From an uncultured Bacteroidaceae bacterium (GTDB lineage: Bacteria; Bacteroidota; Bacteroidia; Bacteroidales; Bacteroidaceae), in the NCBI GenBank assembly GCA_905233765.1, contig CAJOCU010000004.1:1-64000 (forward strand): 64,000 bases of DNA, given 5' to 3'. The position numbers and the translations under genes were made by a program. Under the pieces are notes generated by a model. It was not told the origin of the DNA and ran no database searches. It saw only the letters and a list, made by a program, of their open reading frames with translations. Of this stretch, positions 36,158 to 44,976 are shown one piece after another. The number at the start of each line of letters is the position of its first letter. Within the stretch, counting starts at the first letter, position 1.

Positions 36158-36197
36158 CCCGCAGGTATCCCTCCCCGACGGGAGGGATACCTGCGGG
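36158..36197 (-). terminator. Perfect 18-bp hairpin between secreted-protein and peptide genes
   Basis: CCCGCAGGTATCCCTCCC (36158-36175) and its exact complement (36180-36197) are separated by CGAC. It lies 12 bases after the stop of the 1,087-residue protein. No T-run follows on the minus strand, so it may protect the 3' end or attenuate rather than terminate fully. Confidence 0.65.
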
Positions 36198-36209
36198 CTG
36201 TGTGAATCT

Positions 36210-39200
36210 TTACTTAACAAGTACTTTCTGACCGTTCACGATATTCATGCCCTTCTGGAGCTTGCTCATCTTGCGACCGGCAATGTCGTAGATCTCGCCA
36301 GCCTGCAGGCCTGTGAGGACATTCTGGATGCCAGTAGCTTCATCGAAGAAGAAGGCACTAGCTTTCACACCGCCACCACTAAGTGTCATATAAGCACGGT
36401 TTGCACCAACGGTGGGAGATGCTTTAGATGTATCTACCAGATAGAAACCTACCTTACTGTTGTTGTTCTGGAGAACATAGCTTCCATTAGGAGCAGAAGT
36501 GCTTTCGTAAACACCAGTCAATAGACCTTCGGTAGGAGTTCCATCAACTTTCTTATCATAGAATGTTTGATTAACCACAGATTCACAGAAGAGGACAACA
36601 GGGGTATTATCATCAATAGTTCCAGTGGCTACCTCAGTCATTTCAAGTATAGCGCCATCAATATCATCAACTGTATATGCAGTTACGCCATCGGGAATCT
36701 CGACATCGAACGGAGCCACGAAGGTTGCATACTGAGCATCGGTAATGGTCATATTGGCAGCATCGAGCTTAGTGTATGTAATGTCACGCCAACTGAGCCA
36801 GTGGACGTTAGAACCACTTCCACCAGTCTTGATAGAAATAGTTAAAGTACCATCTGTCACCATACCGCGTGCGGTAAAGCGTCCAATACGCATGGCATGA
36901 TCATCATCGTAATAGCCACCGGTAATTGCGTCGCCATTCATAATACTTACTGCATTTCCATCGTTAACAGACATTGTGAGTTCATTGTTACTGCCGAAGT
37001 TGGCATCTGTCCTACGCTGTACACGAGCCCAAATCTCAACCTCATAACAACCATTTTCCAGACCTGTCAATGTTGCAGATTTCGTCGTATTTAGAGGTAA
37101 ATTTTCTGTGTTCCCAACATACCATTCAAAGAACGGAACTGAGAACCCGGTGCCATCTTCATCACCTTCTATTGACCATGTGTTGATGTAGGGCGCATCC
37201 CACCAATTTTCATGAGTCTTGCTCCAAGCGCTTGTGATGTATGCACCTGCTGCACCTTCATCAGCGATAGCATGCCATCCTGATACAGTTGTAGCCAAAG
37301 TGGTGATTTCAGTAACAACTTCTGCATCTGTAAAGGTAACATCTGTCCAACCAGATGTTGCAGCATCAATTTCATCCTGGAATGCCGTAGTTGCAGCGGC
37401 AGTCACGAAGTTATTGGCAGTCTTTACAGCTACAGCCTTGTCAATAGCAGTCTTTAAAGTAGCATAGTTAGCGACAGAAAGTTCTGCTGCACTAATAGCA
37501 GCGACAAGGGTATTGTAGTTTGTCAAATTCTTGTTTGCAAGGAATGCCGTTTCTGCAGCATCCTGAGCAGCAGACTTTGCTGGATCCATCTTACCTGTAG
37601 CCTTAGTATAGGTCAAGTCTTCAACACTACCAATATAAGTCAGTCTGAAGTTATCAAAGGCAATCCAGCTTGATCCGGCACCTGTACAAACAGCCTCAAA
37701 ACCTATGTTGATTGATGCTTTGTCAGCAATTTCAAAAGTCAGGGTATATTCGTTTTGACTATCAGCAATGGTAATTGCCTCTTCATTTGAATTGGCAAAT
37801 AACTTCGCTGAGGTTACACCACGAGCTAATGCACGGAGTTGAAGTGTATATATACCTGCAGGAAGTGCACCGATGGTCTGCGAAACGCTCTTTGTGCCAT
37901 TAGGCTGCCAATATTCTGCATATTTACTTCCTGTTTTGCTGAAAGAGGTGTTATTTTGAGAGACTATTCCACCAACATTTGTCCAGCCAGTTAAATCGCT
38001 CTCAAACGAAGGATTCACAATAAGTGATGTCAAACTTACATTTGTTCCACCAGCAATAGTAGATACGGCTGTATTGTAAGTCGTCTTTGCAGCAACTGCA
38101 GCAGTAGCGGCAGCATTGGCAGCAGTCAAATTTGCGATAGCTGTGTTCAATTCGCCCTGTGTTGCAGAACCCGTATCAAGTGTATTGTCGGAAATTGCTG
38201 TCTGGAGCGTACTCCAATCTGAAGCAAACATGGTACTTTCTGAGAATGCTTCTGCTGTCGCCATTACAGCATCGTATTCGGCAATGAGGTCAGCCAAATT
38301 CACAGTTGTACGAACAAGTGACTGAATCTGAATCAGATGCCATTCCGTTTGATTAGCCTTTTCAATGGCAAGACCTATCTTCATCGTACCATCATCAACT
38401 TCTACATCACTAATCGTGTATATCTTAGGACCGCCGTTTGAGTCATATCCAGGTCCGCGACGGGCATTAATCTTAGTCGAGAGTTTGTATTTACCTTCTG
38501 CGAAAACAGATACAGCGTCACCTGCATCGGCAGTCAAACTAGCACCATTGTTGTTCCACTCGTTTTGCGACATTGCATAAACAGCAACCTCGTATATTCC
38601 GTTTGTAAGACCAGTGACTGTTTGATAAAGGATATCTCCAACGGCAGAAGTACCATACTTGGCAGGTATTCCCAACGAACGACCATCTCTAGTACTTAAC
38701 GATTTTGATTGGTATTCGGACGCTCCAGTCCACTCAGCCTGAGCATTTCCGGTACTGACTTTATCCGTGCAGTCTGTGAAATCATTATGAGCAAAGATTT
38801 TTACGTTATCCACAAAGAGGTGAGGCATATCACCAGAACCACCAGGACCTACATAGCCCATGGAGATTTTACCTGAAGTTGCGCTCGCAAGACTGAAAGA
38901 AACGGCAACAGTTGTCCACTGACCAATTGCAAATGTGGTAGCAGGTGAATAATAATCATCTCCCTCATCTGCATCAAAACCAAACAAATTGGTTGTGATA
39001 AATTTACCACTAGTATTACCTGTCGTAGCATTATACACTTGGAACTTTATAGTATAGTTACCTGCGGCTAAAGTTACAGCTTGTGTATATTGAATACGAT
39101 TGCCCCACACGGCACAAAGACCAGCTGCGTTACCGGCATCACCATTAGAATCTGTAGCAGGAGCAGTATAGCCAGAGCCACAAAGCCAAGGCGTTCCACC

Positions 39201-39473
39201 ATAAGCAAACAAGGCACCAGCTAAGCCACAATTATCATACGTGTCTGCAGTTGTACCTACACTGGCATTGGTCCAATTGTCAATTTCCTGTGCACCATAA
39301 TAGGTTGTGCTGTTATCGGCCATGTCTTTTCCATAAGTACAAACATGGTTGTCAATAGGTGTTCCTGTGGCAAAATTCGCATTCGTCAAATACGTAGTCG
39401 TAACATCCGTTTGCGCCCACGAACCGATTGAGCACAATAGTGCCACAATCGCGAAAAGTAATTTTCTTTTCAT
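36210..39473 (-). CDS. Large secreted protein with Prevotella-type C-terminal sorting tail
   Basis: The 1,087-residue protein has a signal peptide (MKRKLLFAIVALLCSIGSWA). It contains carbohydrate-binding-like beta-sandwich segments (about 60-235, 240-390, 480-620, 770-910). These alternate with Ala-rich helical segments resembling FIVAR repeats (about 395-470 and 630-760; AIANLTAANAAATAAVAAKT). The final 40 residues (LQAGEIYDIAGRKMSKLQKG then NIVNGQKVLVK) match the C-terminal sorting domain recognised by type IX secretion in Prevotella. It is therefore probably exported and attached to the surface; a glycan-binding role is inferred. Base composition is AT-richer than its neighbours. The start is ATG 39473, about 305 nt downstream of its promoter. 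Confidence 0.88.
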   Translation of the reverse strand: MKRKLLFAIVALLCSIGSWAQTDVTTTYLTNANFATGTPIDNHVCTYGKDMADNSTTYYGAQEIDNWTNASVGTTADTYDNCGLAGALFAYGGTPWLCGSGYTAPATDSNGDAGNAAGLCAVWGNRIQYTQAVTLAAGNYTIKFQVYNATTGNTSGKFITTNLFGFDADEGDDYYSPATTFAIGQWTTVAVSFSLASATSGKISMGYVGPGGSGDMPHLFVDNVKIFAHNDFTDCTDKVSTGNAQAEWTGASEYQSKSLSTRDGRSLGIPAKYGTSAVGDILYQTVTGLTNGIYEVAVYAMSQNEWNNNGASLTADAGDAVSVFAEGKYKLSTKINARRGPGYDSNGGPKIYTISDVEVDDGTMKIGLAIEKANQTEWHLIQIQSLVRTTVNLADLIAEYDAVMATAEAFSESTMFASDWSTLQTAISDNTLDTGSATQGELNTAIANLTAANAAATAAVAAKTTYNTAVSTIAGGTNVSLTSLIVNPSFESDLTGWTNVGGIVSQNNTSFSKTGSKYAEYWQPNGTKSVSQTIGALPAGIYTLQLRALARGVTSAKLFANSNEEAITIADSQNEYTLTFEIADKASINIGFEAVCTGAGSSWIAFDNFRLTYIGSVEDLTYTKATGKMDPAKSAAQDAAETAFLANKNLTNYNTLVAAISAAELSVANYATLKTAIDKAVAVKTANNFVTAAATTAFQDEIDAATSGWTDVTFTDAEVVTEITTLATTVSGWHAIADEGAAGAYITSAWSKTHENWWDAPYINTWSIEGDEDGTGFSVPFFEWYVGNTENLPLNTTKSATLTGLENGCYEVEIWARVQRRTDANFGSNNELTMSVNDGNAVSIMNGDAITGGYYDDDHAMRIGRFTARGMVTDGTLTISIKTGGSGSNVHWLSWRDITYTKLDAANMTITDAQYATFVAPFDVEIPDGVTAYTVDDIDGAILEMTEVATGTIDDNTPVVLFCESVVNQTFYDKKVDGTPTEGLLTGVYESTSAPNGSYVLQNNNSKVGFYLVDTSKASPTVGANRAYMTLSGGGVKASAFFFDEATGIQNVLTGLQAGEIYDIAGRKMSKLQKGMNIVNGQKVLVK

Positions 39474-39609
39474 TGTTTGTTAAATTAGTTAGTTGTTATT
39501 ATGTTAACTATATCTTTCCTACAATCATTCTGGAAAGGTTGCACTAACAACTAGCCTGAGGGTGCTCGACGCTACGAGACGCGGGGGCATAGAAAAAGCG
39601 CAGACCTGC

Positions 39610-39739
39610 CATATCTCTGCCAGGCCTACCACAGCCTCATACACTTATGGAGAAGTCCACGCTTGTGCGTAGTCTCATTAGTGTATGATTTTAAGCTCGT
39701 TAACTCTCTTATCGAGGTGGTAGTTCGGCAGAGAATATG
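39610..39739 (-). ncRNA. Candidate structured 5' leader RNA (three-way junction)
   Basis: On the minus strand, within the ~305-nt leader of the secreted-protein gene, four stems nest. The closing stem pairs GGCAGAGATATG (complement of 39610-39621) with CATATTCTCTGCC (complement of 39727-39739) with one bulge. A second stem pairs 39626-39632 with 39717-39723. Inside them two arms branch: 39637-39645 with 39680-39688 (inner ACGC/GCGT at 39659-39670), and a short CTCG/CGAG arm (39696-39699 with 39713-39716). This looks like a cis-regulatory RNA; I cannot match it to a known riboswitch class. Confidence 0.55.
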
Positions 39740-39785
39740 AGCAAATAAATGTACGCAATCCACCCATTAAGGGCAAAATGCGCTG

Positions 39786-39793
39786 CAAAGATA
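39786..39793 (-). promoter_or_regulatory. -7 box for the secreted-protein gene
   Basis: Minus-strand TATCTTTG would start transcription near 39780, giving a leader of about 305 nt that contains the structured element. No other -7 box nearer the ATG at 39473 was seen. Confidence 0.6.
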
Positions 39794-39872
39794 GGGAAAA
39801 GAATTAAAAGAGAAGAAAAAAAGAGGGAAAAAAATCAAAAAACAAAAAATATAGCCCGTAAAGTTATATTTC

Positions 39873-39895
39873 TCTGCGGCGAAATGAATACACAC
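39873..39895 (+). repeat. 23-bp repeat, copy 2
   Basis: Identical to 35721-35743. It is followed by AACGCAAAGAGCGCAGAGG (39915-39933), an inverted relative of the CTCCGCGTCATTGCGCCCTC that precedes copy 1. Confidence 0.85.
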
Positions 39896-39940
39896 GCAGC
39901 TGAGTGATTATTAGAACGCAAAGAGCGCAGAGGAGCAAGA

Positions 39941-40642
39941 TTATTTGAGGGTTCGGGCGGAGAGCCAGCGGTCGAAGGCGGAGCGGTAGTTGTCACCGAT
40001 GGGCAGGTCGGCGCCATCGTCGAGGATGATGTGGCCCTTGGAGACCTCAGCAACATGGCGGAGGTTGATGATATGGGAGCGATGGACACGCAGGAACTCG
40101 CGCGGAGGCATCTCCTCCTCGATGTGCTTCATAGACATCAGGGTGGTCAGGGGACGCGGATGACCCTCGACATAGATGCGGAGGTACTCGCCCATGGCCT
40201 GGATGCGGATGATGTCGGCAGTCGAGACGGCGATGGAGCGATGGTCGGCACGGATATAGATGGTAGGGAACTGCAGGCGCTGACGTACACGCTCCAGCGC
40301 ACGGCCGAAGTCGGCGAAGCTGAAGGGCTTCAACAGATAATCGACAGCGGAGACCTTGAAACCCTCGACGGCATACTCGGAATAGGCGGTGGTGAATACG
40401 ATGAGGGGCGTGCGGAACTCGGAGGTGTGCTCGGAGAGCTGACGCACGAAGTCCATGCCGTTGAGGTCGGGCATATTGATGTCGCAGAAGAGGACATCGA
40501 CGGGTTCGGCAGCCAAGATATCCTGAGCCTCCACAGCGCTGCGGCACTCGGCAACGAGCTGGAGGTCGGGGACACGCTGGATATAGGATACAATCTGGCG
40601 CAGGGCCAGGGGTTCATCATCAATGGCTAGGACGCGAAGCAT
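39941..40642 (-). CDS. LytTR-family response regulator
   Basis: The 233-residue protein has a receiver domain (1-118; AIDDEPLALRQI, phospho-acceptor Asp54 in FCDINMPDLNG, Lys105 in LLKPFSF) and a C-terminal LytTR DNA-binding domain (about 130-232; REFLRVHRSHIINLRHVAEV). The family binds imperfect direct repeats and activates transcription after phosphorylation. The gene overlaps the 3' end of the sensor kinase gene by 16 bases, so the pair is coupled. Its targets are not visible; the neighbouring secreted-protein locus is one candidate. Confidence 0.94.
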   Translation of the reverse strand: MLRVLAIDDEPLALRQIVSYIQRVPDLQLVAECRSAVEAQDILAAEPVDVLFCDINMPDLNGMDFVRQLSEHTSEFRTPLIVFTTAYSEYAVEGFKVSAVDYLLKPFSFADFGRALERVRQRLQFPTIYIRADHRSIAVSTADIIRIQAMGEYLRIYVEGHPRPLTTLMSMKHIEEEMPPREFLRVHRSHIINLRHVAEVSKGHIILDDGADLPIGDNYRSAFDRWLSARTLK

Positions 40643-41763
40643 GGTGTGTTGAGGTGGACGGTGAAGGTGGTGGGGGATTCTGTGATGTCGAGGGTGTAGT
40701 CGCCGGGGAAGAGGAGGTCGAGGCGCTGGCGCACATTGCGCAGCCCTAGCCCACCCTCGCCGGCAGCCTCGGCAGCGACAGGATGACGGCTGTTGACGCA
40801 GGTGAAGAGCAGGCGACCGTCCTGGGCGCTGAACGAGACATGGACGAAGGAGGCGTGCTGATAGCTGACACCGTGCTTGAAGGCATTCTCCACAAAGGTG
40901 GCGTAGAGCAACGGCGGTACGGTGGCGGCAGGCAGGGGCGAGGGGACATCGAAACGGATATCCACCGGGTCGGTGTAACGGATCTGCATCAGGGCGATGT
41001 AGTGGCCAAGGAATTCCACCTCGCGGGCAAGGGGCACTGCTTGGTGATCGCCCTCATAGAGGGTATAACGCAGGAGCCGCGAGAGTTCGACGATGGCATT
41101 CTGCGCCTGCTCGGGTTGGATGTCGATGAGGGCGTGGATGTTGTTGAGCGTGTTCATCAGGAAGTGGGGGTTGACCTGATACTGCAGGTAGGCCAGCTGC
41201 TGACGGATGCGCTCGCGCTCACGCTCTTTGTCGCGCTGCTCCTCCTCGAGATGACGGAAATAGTACTTCACGCCGAGGTTCATCCCGAACATGAGGACGA
41301 GGATGATGACGGCACCGATGTCGTGCTGACCAAAGAGCAACGGAGGACCGGGACGTTTGCCAGGGGCTCCATCGCGCAGCTCATGCATCGGGGGCCGCGC
41401 CGGAGGAGCATCGAGTTGCTCGGACATCGGGGGGCGGTCGGCAGCGTCGAAGGGGCGAGGACGGGCAGGACGCTGGGTGCACTGATAGACGGCGAACACG
41501 ATCACCAATGCGGTGACGCTGAAGAAATAATAGCTACGCTTCTGGCGGCGGAGCAGCAAGGGCGCCAGCAGCCAGTTGTGGATCACGAAGAGGAGGGCAA
41601 ACGGCCACATCCGCTGCCATACGGCCCAGACCTCGCGCCACTCGAAGGTGGCAGCATCGTGCACAAGGAGCTGCGACCACGCTGCAATCACAGGTGTCAG
41701 CGCCAGCAGCAACCACAAAGCGGCATAGACGAGGTTCTCGGCACGGAAGATTCGTTGTTTCAC
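40627..41763 (-). CDS. LytS/YehU-type sensor histidine kinase
   Basis: The 378-residue inner-membrane protein has about four transmembrane helices (near 15-35, 55-75, 80-100, 150-170) and a short coiled stretch. The His_kinase domain follows (LAYLQYQVNPHFLMNTLNNI, His200), with an HATPase domain (FVENAFKHGVSYQ, GLGLRNVRQRLDLLFPGDY). The start is GTG 41763: the -7 box at 41768-41775 excludes all upstream in-frame starts, and the next ATG lies well inside the membrane domain. The transcript would then be nearly leaderless. It phosphorylates the LytTR regulator encoded next. Confidence 0.9.
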   Translation of the reverse strand: MKQRIFRAENLVYAALWLLLALTPVIAAWSQLLVHDAATFEWREVWAVWQRMWPFALLFVIHNWLLAPLLLRRQKRSYYFFSVTALVIVFAVYQCTQRPARPRPFDAADRPPMSEQLDAPPARPPMHELRDGAPGKRPGPPLLFGQHDIGAVIILVLMFGMNLGVKYYFRHLEEEQRDKERERERIRQQLAYLQYQVNPHFLMNTLNNIHALIDIQPEQAQNAIVELSRLLRYTLYEGDHQAVPLAREVEFLGHYIALMQIRYTDPVDIRFDVPSPLPAATVPPLLYATFVENAFKHGVSYQHASFVHVSFSAQDGRLLFTCVNSRHPVAAEAAGEGGLGLRNVRQRLDLLFPGDYTLDITESPTTFTVHLNTPCFAS

Positions 41764-41767
41764 GGTG

Positions 41768-41775
41768 CAAAGATA
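41768..41775 (-). promoter_or_regulatory. -7 box for sensor kinase operon
   Basis: Minus-strand TATCTTTG lies only 4 bases before the GTG at 41763. Transcription should begin within a few bases of the start codon. Confidence 0.6.
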
Positions 41776-41883
41776 GGGAAAATAAGATGAAACGTGCAAC
41801 TTTTTCCGACGAAGAGTGGGCCTTTCATCATGAACCATGCATTTTTCAGCATCAAACCGAACGCTTATCCCACAAACTTTTCT

Positions 41884-41891
41884 TACCTTTG
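41884..41891 (+). promoter_or_regulatory. -7 box for the DUF4494 gene
   Basis: TACCTTTG lies 29 bases before the ATG at 41921. The leader holds a short AAACTATAAAAT stretch and no strong -33 TTG. Confidence 0.55.
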
Positions 41892-41920
41892 CAGCCGAGA
41901 AACATTAAACTATAAAATAA

Positions 41921-42367
41921 ATGAACAGCGAATGGTTTGAATGTAAGGTCCGCTTCGACAAGACGTTGGAGACGGGACTGTTGAAAAAAGTGACAGAGAC
42001 ATACATGGTAGATGCCCTCAGCTTCACAGAGGCCGAGCGCCGCTTCATCGAGGAGATGACGCCCTACATCAGCGGCGAATTCACTGTGACCGATATAAAA
42101 CGCGCGCGCGTTACCTATATATTTGAGAGCGAGGATGCCGCCGCTGACCGATGGTTCAAGGCCAAGGTGGCCTACATCACCCTCGACGAGAAGAGCGGTG
42201 CCGAGAAACGCACCAACCAGACGATGCTGGTGCAGGCAACGGATTTCCGCAATGCGGTGAAGGTGCTGGACAAGAACATGGAGGGCACACTCGGCGACTG
42301 GGCAATCGTGAGTATCGCCGAGACCCCCGTCATGGACGTGTTCCACTATAAAAAGGTTGAGGGATGA
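41921..42367 (+). CDS. DUF4494-like protein
   Basis: The 148-residue cytosolic protein begins NSEWFECKVRFDKTLETGLL and continues with KVTETYMVDALSFTEAERRF, the pattern I associate with DUF4494, a Bacteroidota family of unknown function. It is an alpha/beta protein without signal or membrane segments. It is followed after 68 bases of short repeats by yggS, in the same direction. Confidence 0.8.
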   Translation: MNSEWFECKVRFDKTLETGLLKKVTETYMVDALSFTEAERRFIEEMTPYISGEFTVTDIKRARVTYIFESEDAAADRWFKAKVAYITLDEKSGAEKRTNQTMLVQATDFRNAVKVLDKNMEGTLGDWAIVSIAETPVMDVFHYKKVEG

Positions 42368-42432
42368 GGGTTGAGGGTTGAGGGTCTTAAACCTCTTAAA
42401 CCTCTTAAAGGTTAATCGCTAAACGTTAAACG
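42359..42432. repeat. Short repeats between the DUF4494 gene and yggS
   Basis: GAGGGTTGAGGGTTGAGGG is followed by CTTAAACCTCTTAAACCTC and AACGTTAAACG. Two repeat subtypes (GGTTGAGG and CTTAAACC) are joined here. Confidence 0.75.
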
Positions 42433-42435
42433 AAA

Positions 42436-43122
42436 ATGATCTCTGACGAGATACAGCGAATTACGGCACAGCTGCCTGAAGGCGTCAGGCTGGTGGCCGT
42501 GTCGAAGTTTCATCCGGCCGAGGCCATCCGCGAGGCCTGCGGCGCAGGACAGCGCGTGTTCGGCGAGAGCCACGCCCAGGAGCTGCAGCGCAAGCACGAG
42601 GAACTGGCCGATATCGAGGGGCTGGAATGGCACTTCATCGGCCATCTGCAGACGAACAAGGTGAAGTACATCGCGCCCTATGTGTCGCTCATCCACGCCG
42701 CCGACTCCCCTCGCCTACTGACCGAAATCAACAAGCAGGCAGAGAGATGCGGTCGCACCATCCCCTGTCTCCTGCAGCTGCACGTGGCTCAGGAAGAGAC
42801 GAAGTTCGGTTTCACGCCCGAGGAAGCACAGGCTTATCTGGACAGCGGCGAATGGCAAGCGCTCGGGCACGTTCGTCTGGCCGGCGTGATGGCGATGGCC
42901 TCGAACACCGACGACGAGCACCGCATCCGCGAGGACTTCCGTCGCGCCCGCCGCTTCTTCGAGCAGGCACAGACGTACTTCCCCAGCCCGGCGGAGGGAG
43001 ATAAGGCAGGGGGCTTCACGGAACTCTCGATGGGGATGAGCGACGACTGGCATATCGCCATCGACGAAGGCTCGACACTCATCCGCATCGGCACACAAAT
43101 CTTCGGCGAAAGGCAGTACTAA
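42436..43122 (+). CDS. yggS: YggS/PLPBP-family pyridoxal-phosphate homeostasis protein
   Basis: The 228-residue protein is a single-domain alanine-racemase-fold PLP-binding protein. PLP Lys is in RLVAVSKFHP; other motifs are FGESHAQELQRKHEEL, WHFIGHLQTNKVKYI, LLQLHVAQEETKFGF and LSMGMSDDWHIAIDEGSTLI. It helps to balance vitamin B6 and amino/keto acids rather than acting as an enzyme. A hairpin terminator follows at 43145-43183. Confidence 0.95.
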   Translation: MISDEIQRITAQLPEGVRLVAVSKFHPAEAIREACGAGQRVFGESHAQELQRKHEELADIEGLEWHFIGHLQTNKVKYIAPYVSLIHAADSPRLLTEINKQAERCGRTIPCLLQLHVAQEETKFGFTPEEAQAYLDSGEWQALGHVRLAGVMAMASNTDDEHRIREDFRRARRFFEQAQTYFPSPAEGDKAGGFTELSMGMSDDWHIAIDEGSTLIRIGTQIFGERQY

Positions 43123-43144
43123 GACCGCGAATTTCGGTAAGTTT

Positions 43145-43183
43145 CCAAAAAAGACAATTCCACCTCGGGATTGTCCTTTTTGG
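43145..43183 (+). terminator. Terminator after yggS
   Basis: CCAAAAAAGACAATTCC pairs with GGGATTGTCCTTTTTGG around an ACCTC loop. The U-rich right arm fits an intrinsic terminator. Confidence 0.75.
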
Positions 43184-43234
43184 TAGAGATGAGGGAATTT
43201 TGGTCGTTTGAAAAGCATTTTTTGCACAGAATAT

Positions 43235-43265
43235 TTGCAAGTGTGCAAAAAACACCCTACCTTTG
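43235..43265 (+). promoter_or_regulatory. Promoter for the tandem acyl-CoA synthetases
   Basis: -33 TTG (43235-43237) and -7 TACCTTTG (43258-43265) are separated by 20 bases. The leader to ATG 43297 is about 27 nt. Confidence 0.7.
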
Positions 43266-43296
43266 CACAGATTTTGAAAATTTGTGCAACGCAATT

Positions 43297-44976
43297 ATGG
43301 AATGTCCAAGCTTTAACGCCCGTCTGCAAGAGAGCATCCAACAGAATTGGGATTTGGATGCACTGTCGGACTACGGCGCCCAAACATTTCGCTACAAGGA
43401 CGTAGCGCGTATCATTGAAAAACTACATATTATCCTGGAAGCTTCCGGCGTGCAACACGGTGACAAGGTGGCCATCTGCGGCCGCAACACCGCGCGCTGG
43501 GGTATCGCCTTCCTGGCTACGCTGACCTACGGTGCCGTAGCCGTTCCCATCCTGCATGAGTTCCACCCCGAGCAGATCCACGACATCGTGAACCACTCGG
43601 ATGCCAAGTTGCTCTTCGTAGGCGACCAGATATGGCCGCAGCTCGACATCGAGAAGATGCCGGGACTGGAAGGTGTCTTCGCCAACTCCACAGACGAATA
43701 CCGCATCCTGCATGGTCGCACCGAGAAAGTGACCTACGCCCGCGAGAACCTCAACCGCCTCTTCGGCGAGCGATTCCCCATGAATTTCCGCGCGCGCGAT
43801 ATACAATATTATAAGGATAGCCCCGAGGAGATGGCCGTGCTCAACTACACGAGCGGCACGACCTCGAACTCCAAGGGCGTGATGATCCCCTTCCGCGCGC
43901 TATGGAGCAATGTGGAATTTGCCAGCCAGGTGTATGACGAGCATGTGAAGCCCGGCGATAATGTGGTCAGCATCCTGCCGACCGCACATATGTACGGCAT
44001 GGCCTTCGAGTTCCTTTATGAGATGACGCGCGGTGCCCACGTGACATTCCTGGGCAAGACACCCTCCCCCACTGTGATGCTGCGCGCCTTCGAGGAGCTG
44101 AAGCCGAAAGTGGTCATCGCGGTGCCCCTGCTCATCGAGAAGATTGTGCGCAAGGCCATCTTCCCCAAGATCAACGCTCCCGCCATCCGTCTGGCGCTGA
44201 TGACGCCGCTGCTGCGCGACCGCATCAAGATGAACATCCGCCGCAAGATGCAGAAGGCCTTCGGCGATAACTTCTTCGAGATCATCGTGGGCGGTGCTGC
44301 TATGAACCAGGACATCGAGATCTTCCTGAAGGGTATCGGCTTCAACTACACCATCGGCTACGGCGCTACCGAGTGTGCCCCCATCATCTGCTACGCTCCC
44401 TGGACCGAATTCGTGCAGGGTTCCTGCGGCAAGGCCGCTCCCCGCATGGAAGTGCGCATCGACAGCCGCGACCCGCAGAACGTGCCTGGCGAGATTCTCG
44501 CCCGCGGCATGAACGTGATGCTGGGCTACTACAAGAACGAGGAGGCCACCGCTGCCACGCTCGACAAGGAGGGCTGGTACCACACTGGCGACCTGGGGGT
44601 GATGGATGCCGAGGGCAACGTCTTCATCAAGGGGCGCTCCAAGAATATGCTTCTGGGTGCCAACGGACAGAACATCTACCCCGAGGAGATCGAGGACAAA
44701 CTCTCGTCGCTGCCCTACGTCACCGAGTGCGTCGTCATCCAGAAGGGCGAACAGCTCTACGGTCTCGTCTATACCGACCCCGATGAGCTGCGCAAGGGCG
44801 CCATCAGCCGCAACGGTTTGGAGGCTCAGATGGAAGTGAACAGAACGGAACTCAACAAGATTGTTCCGGCCTACGCACGCCTGCACGCCATCAAGCTCAT
44901 GGACGAGGAATTCGAGAAAACGCCCAAGAAGAGCATCAAACGCTACAAGTATATGGATTATTCGGTTGAGAGTTGA
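43297..44976 (+). CDS. Long-chain acyl-CoA synthetase (AMP-forming), copy 1
   Basis: The 559-residue protein activates fatty acids to acyl-CoA through an acyl-adenylate. Motifs are the P-loop YTSGTTSNSKGVM, the A5 region GYGATECAPI, WYHTGDLGVMD and KNMLLGANGQNIYPEEIEDK. The C-terminal catalytic Lys region is FEKTPKKSIKRYKY. The start is ATG 43297; a longer frame upstream overlaps the promoter. It is highly similar to the next gene throughout. The final residues VES and the stop codon are encoded by the GTTGAGA repeat that fills the junction. Confidence 0.93.
   Translation: MECPSFNARLQESIQQNWDLDALSDYGAQTFRYKDVARIIEKLHIILEASGVQHGDKVAICGRNTARWGIAFLATLTYGAVAVPILHEFHPEQIHDIVNHSDAKLLFVGDQIWPQLDIEKMPGLEGVFANSTDEYRILHGRTEKVTYARENLNRLFGERFPMNFRARDIQYYKDSPEEMAVLNYTSGTTSNSKGVMIPFRALWSNVEFASQVYDEHVKPGDNVVSILPTAHMYGMAFEFLYEMTRGAHVTFLGKTPSPTVMLRAFEELKPKVVIAVPLLIEKIVRKAIFPKINAPAIRLALMTPLLRDRIKMNIRRKMQKAFGDNFFEIIVGGAAMNQDIEIFLKGIGFNYTIGYGATECAPIICYAPWTEFVQGSCGKAAPRMEVRIDSRDPQNVPGEILARGMNVMLGYYKNEEATAATLDKEGWYHTGDLGVMDAEGNVFIKGRSKNMLLGANGQNIYPEEIEDKLSSLPYVTECVVIQKGEQLYGLVYTDPDELRKGAISRNGLEAQMEVNRTELNKIVPAYARLHAIKLMDEEFEKTPKKSIKRYKYMDYSVES

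Noticed and set aside
40783-41790. 335-codon plus-strand frame
   Set aside because: It is antisense to the sensor kinase gene, which has clear catalytic motifs.
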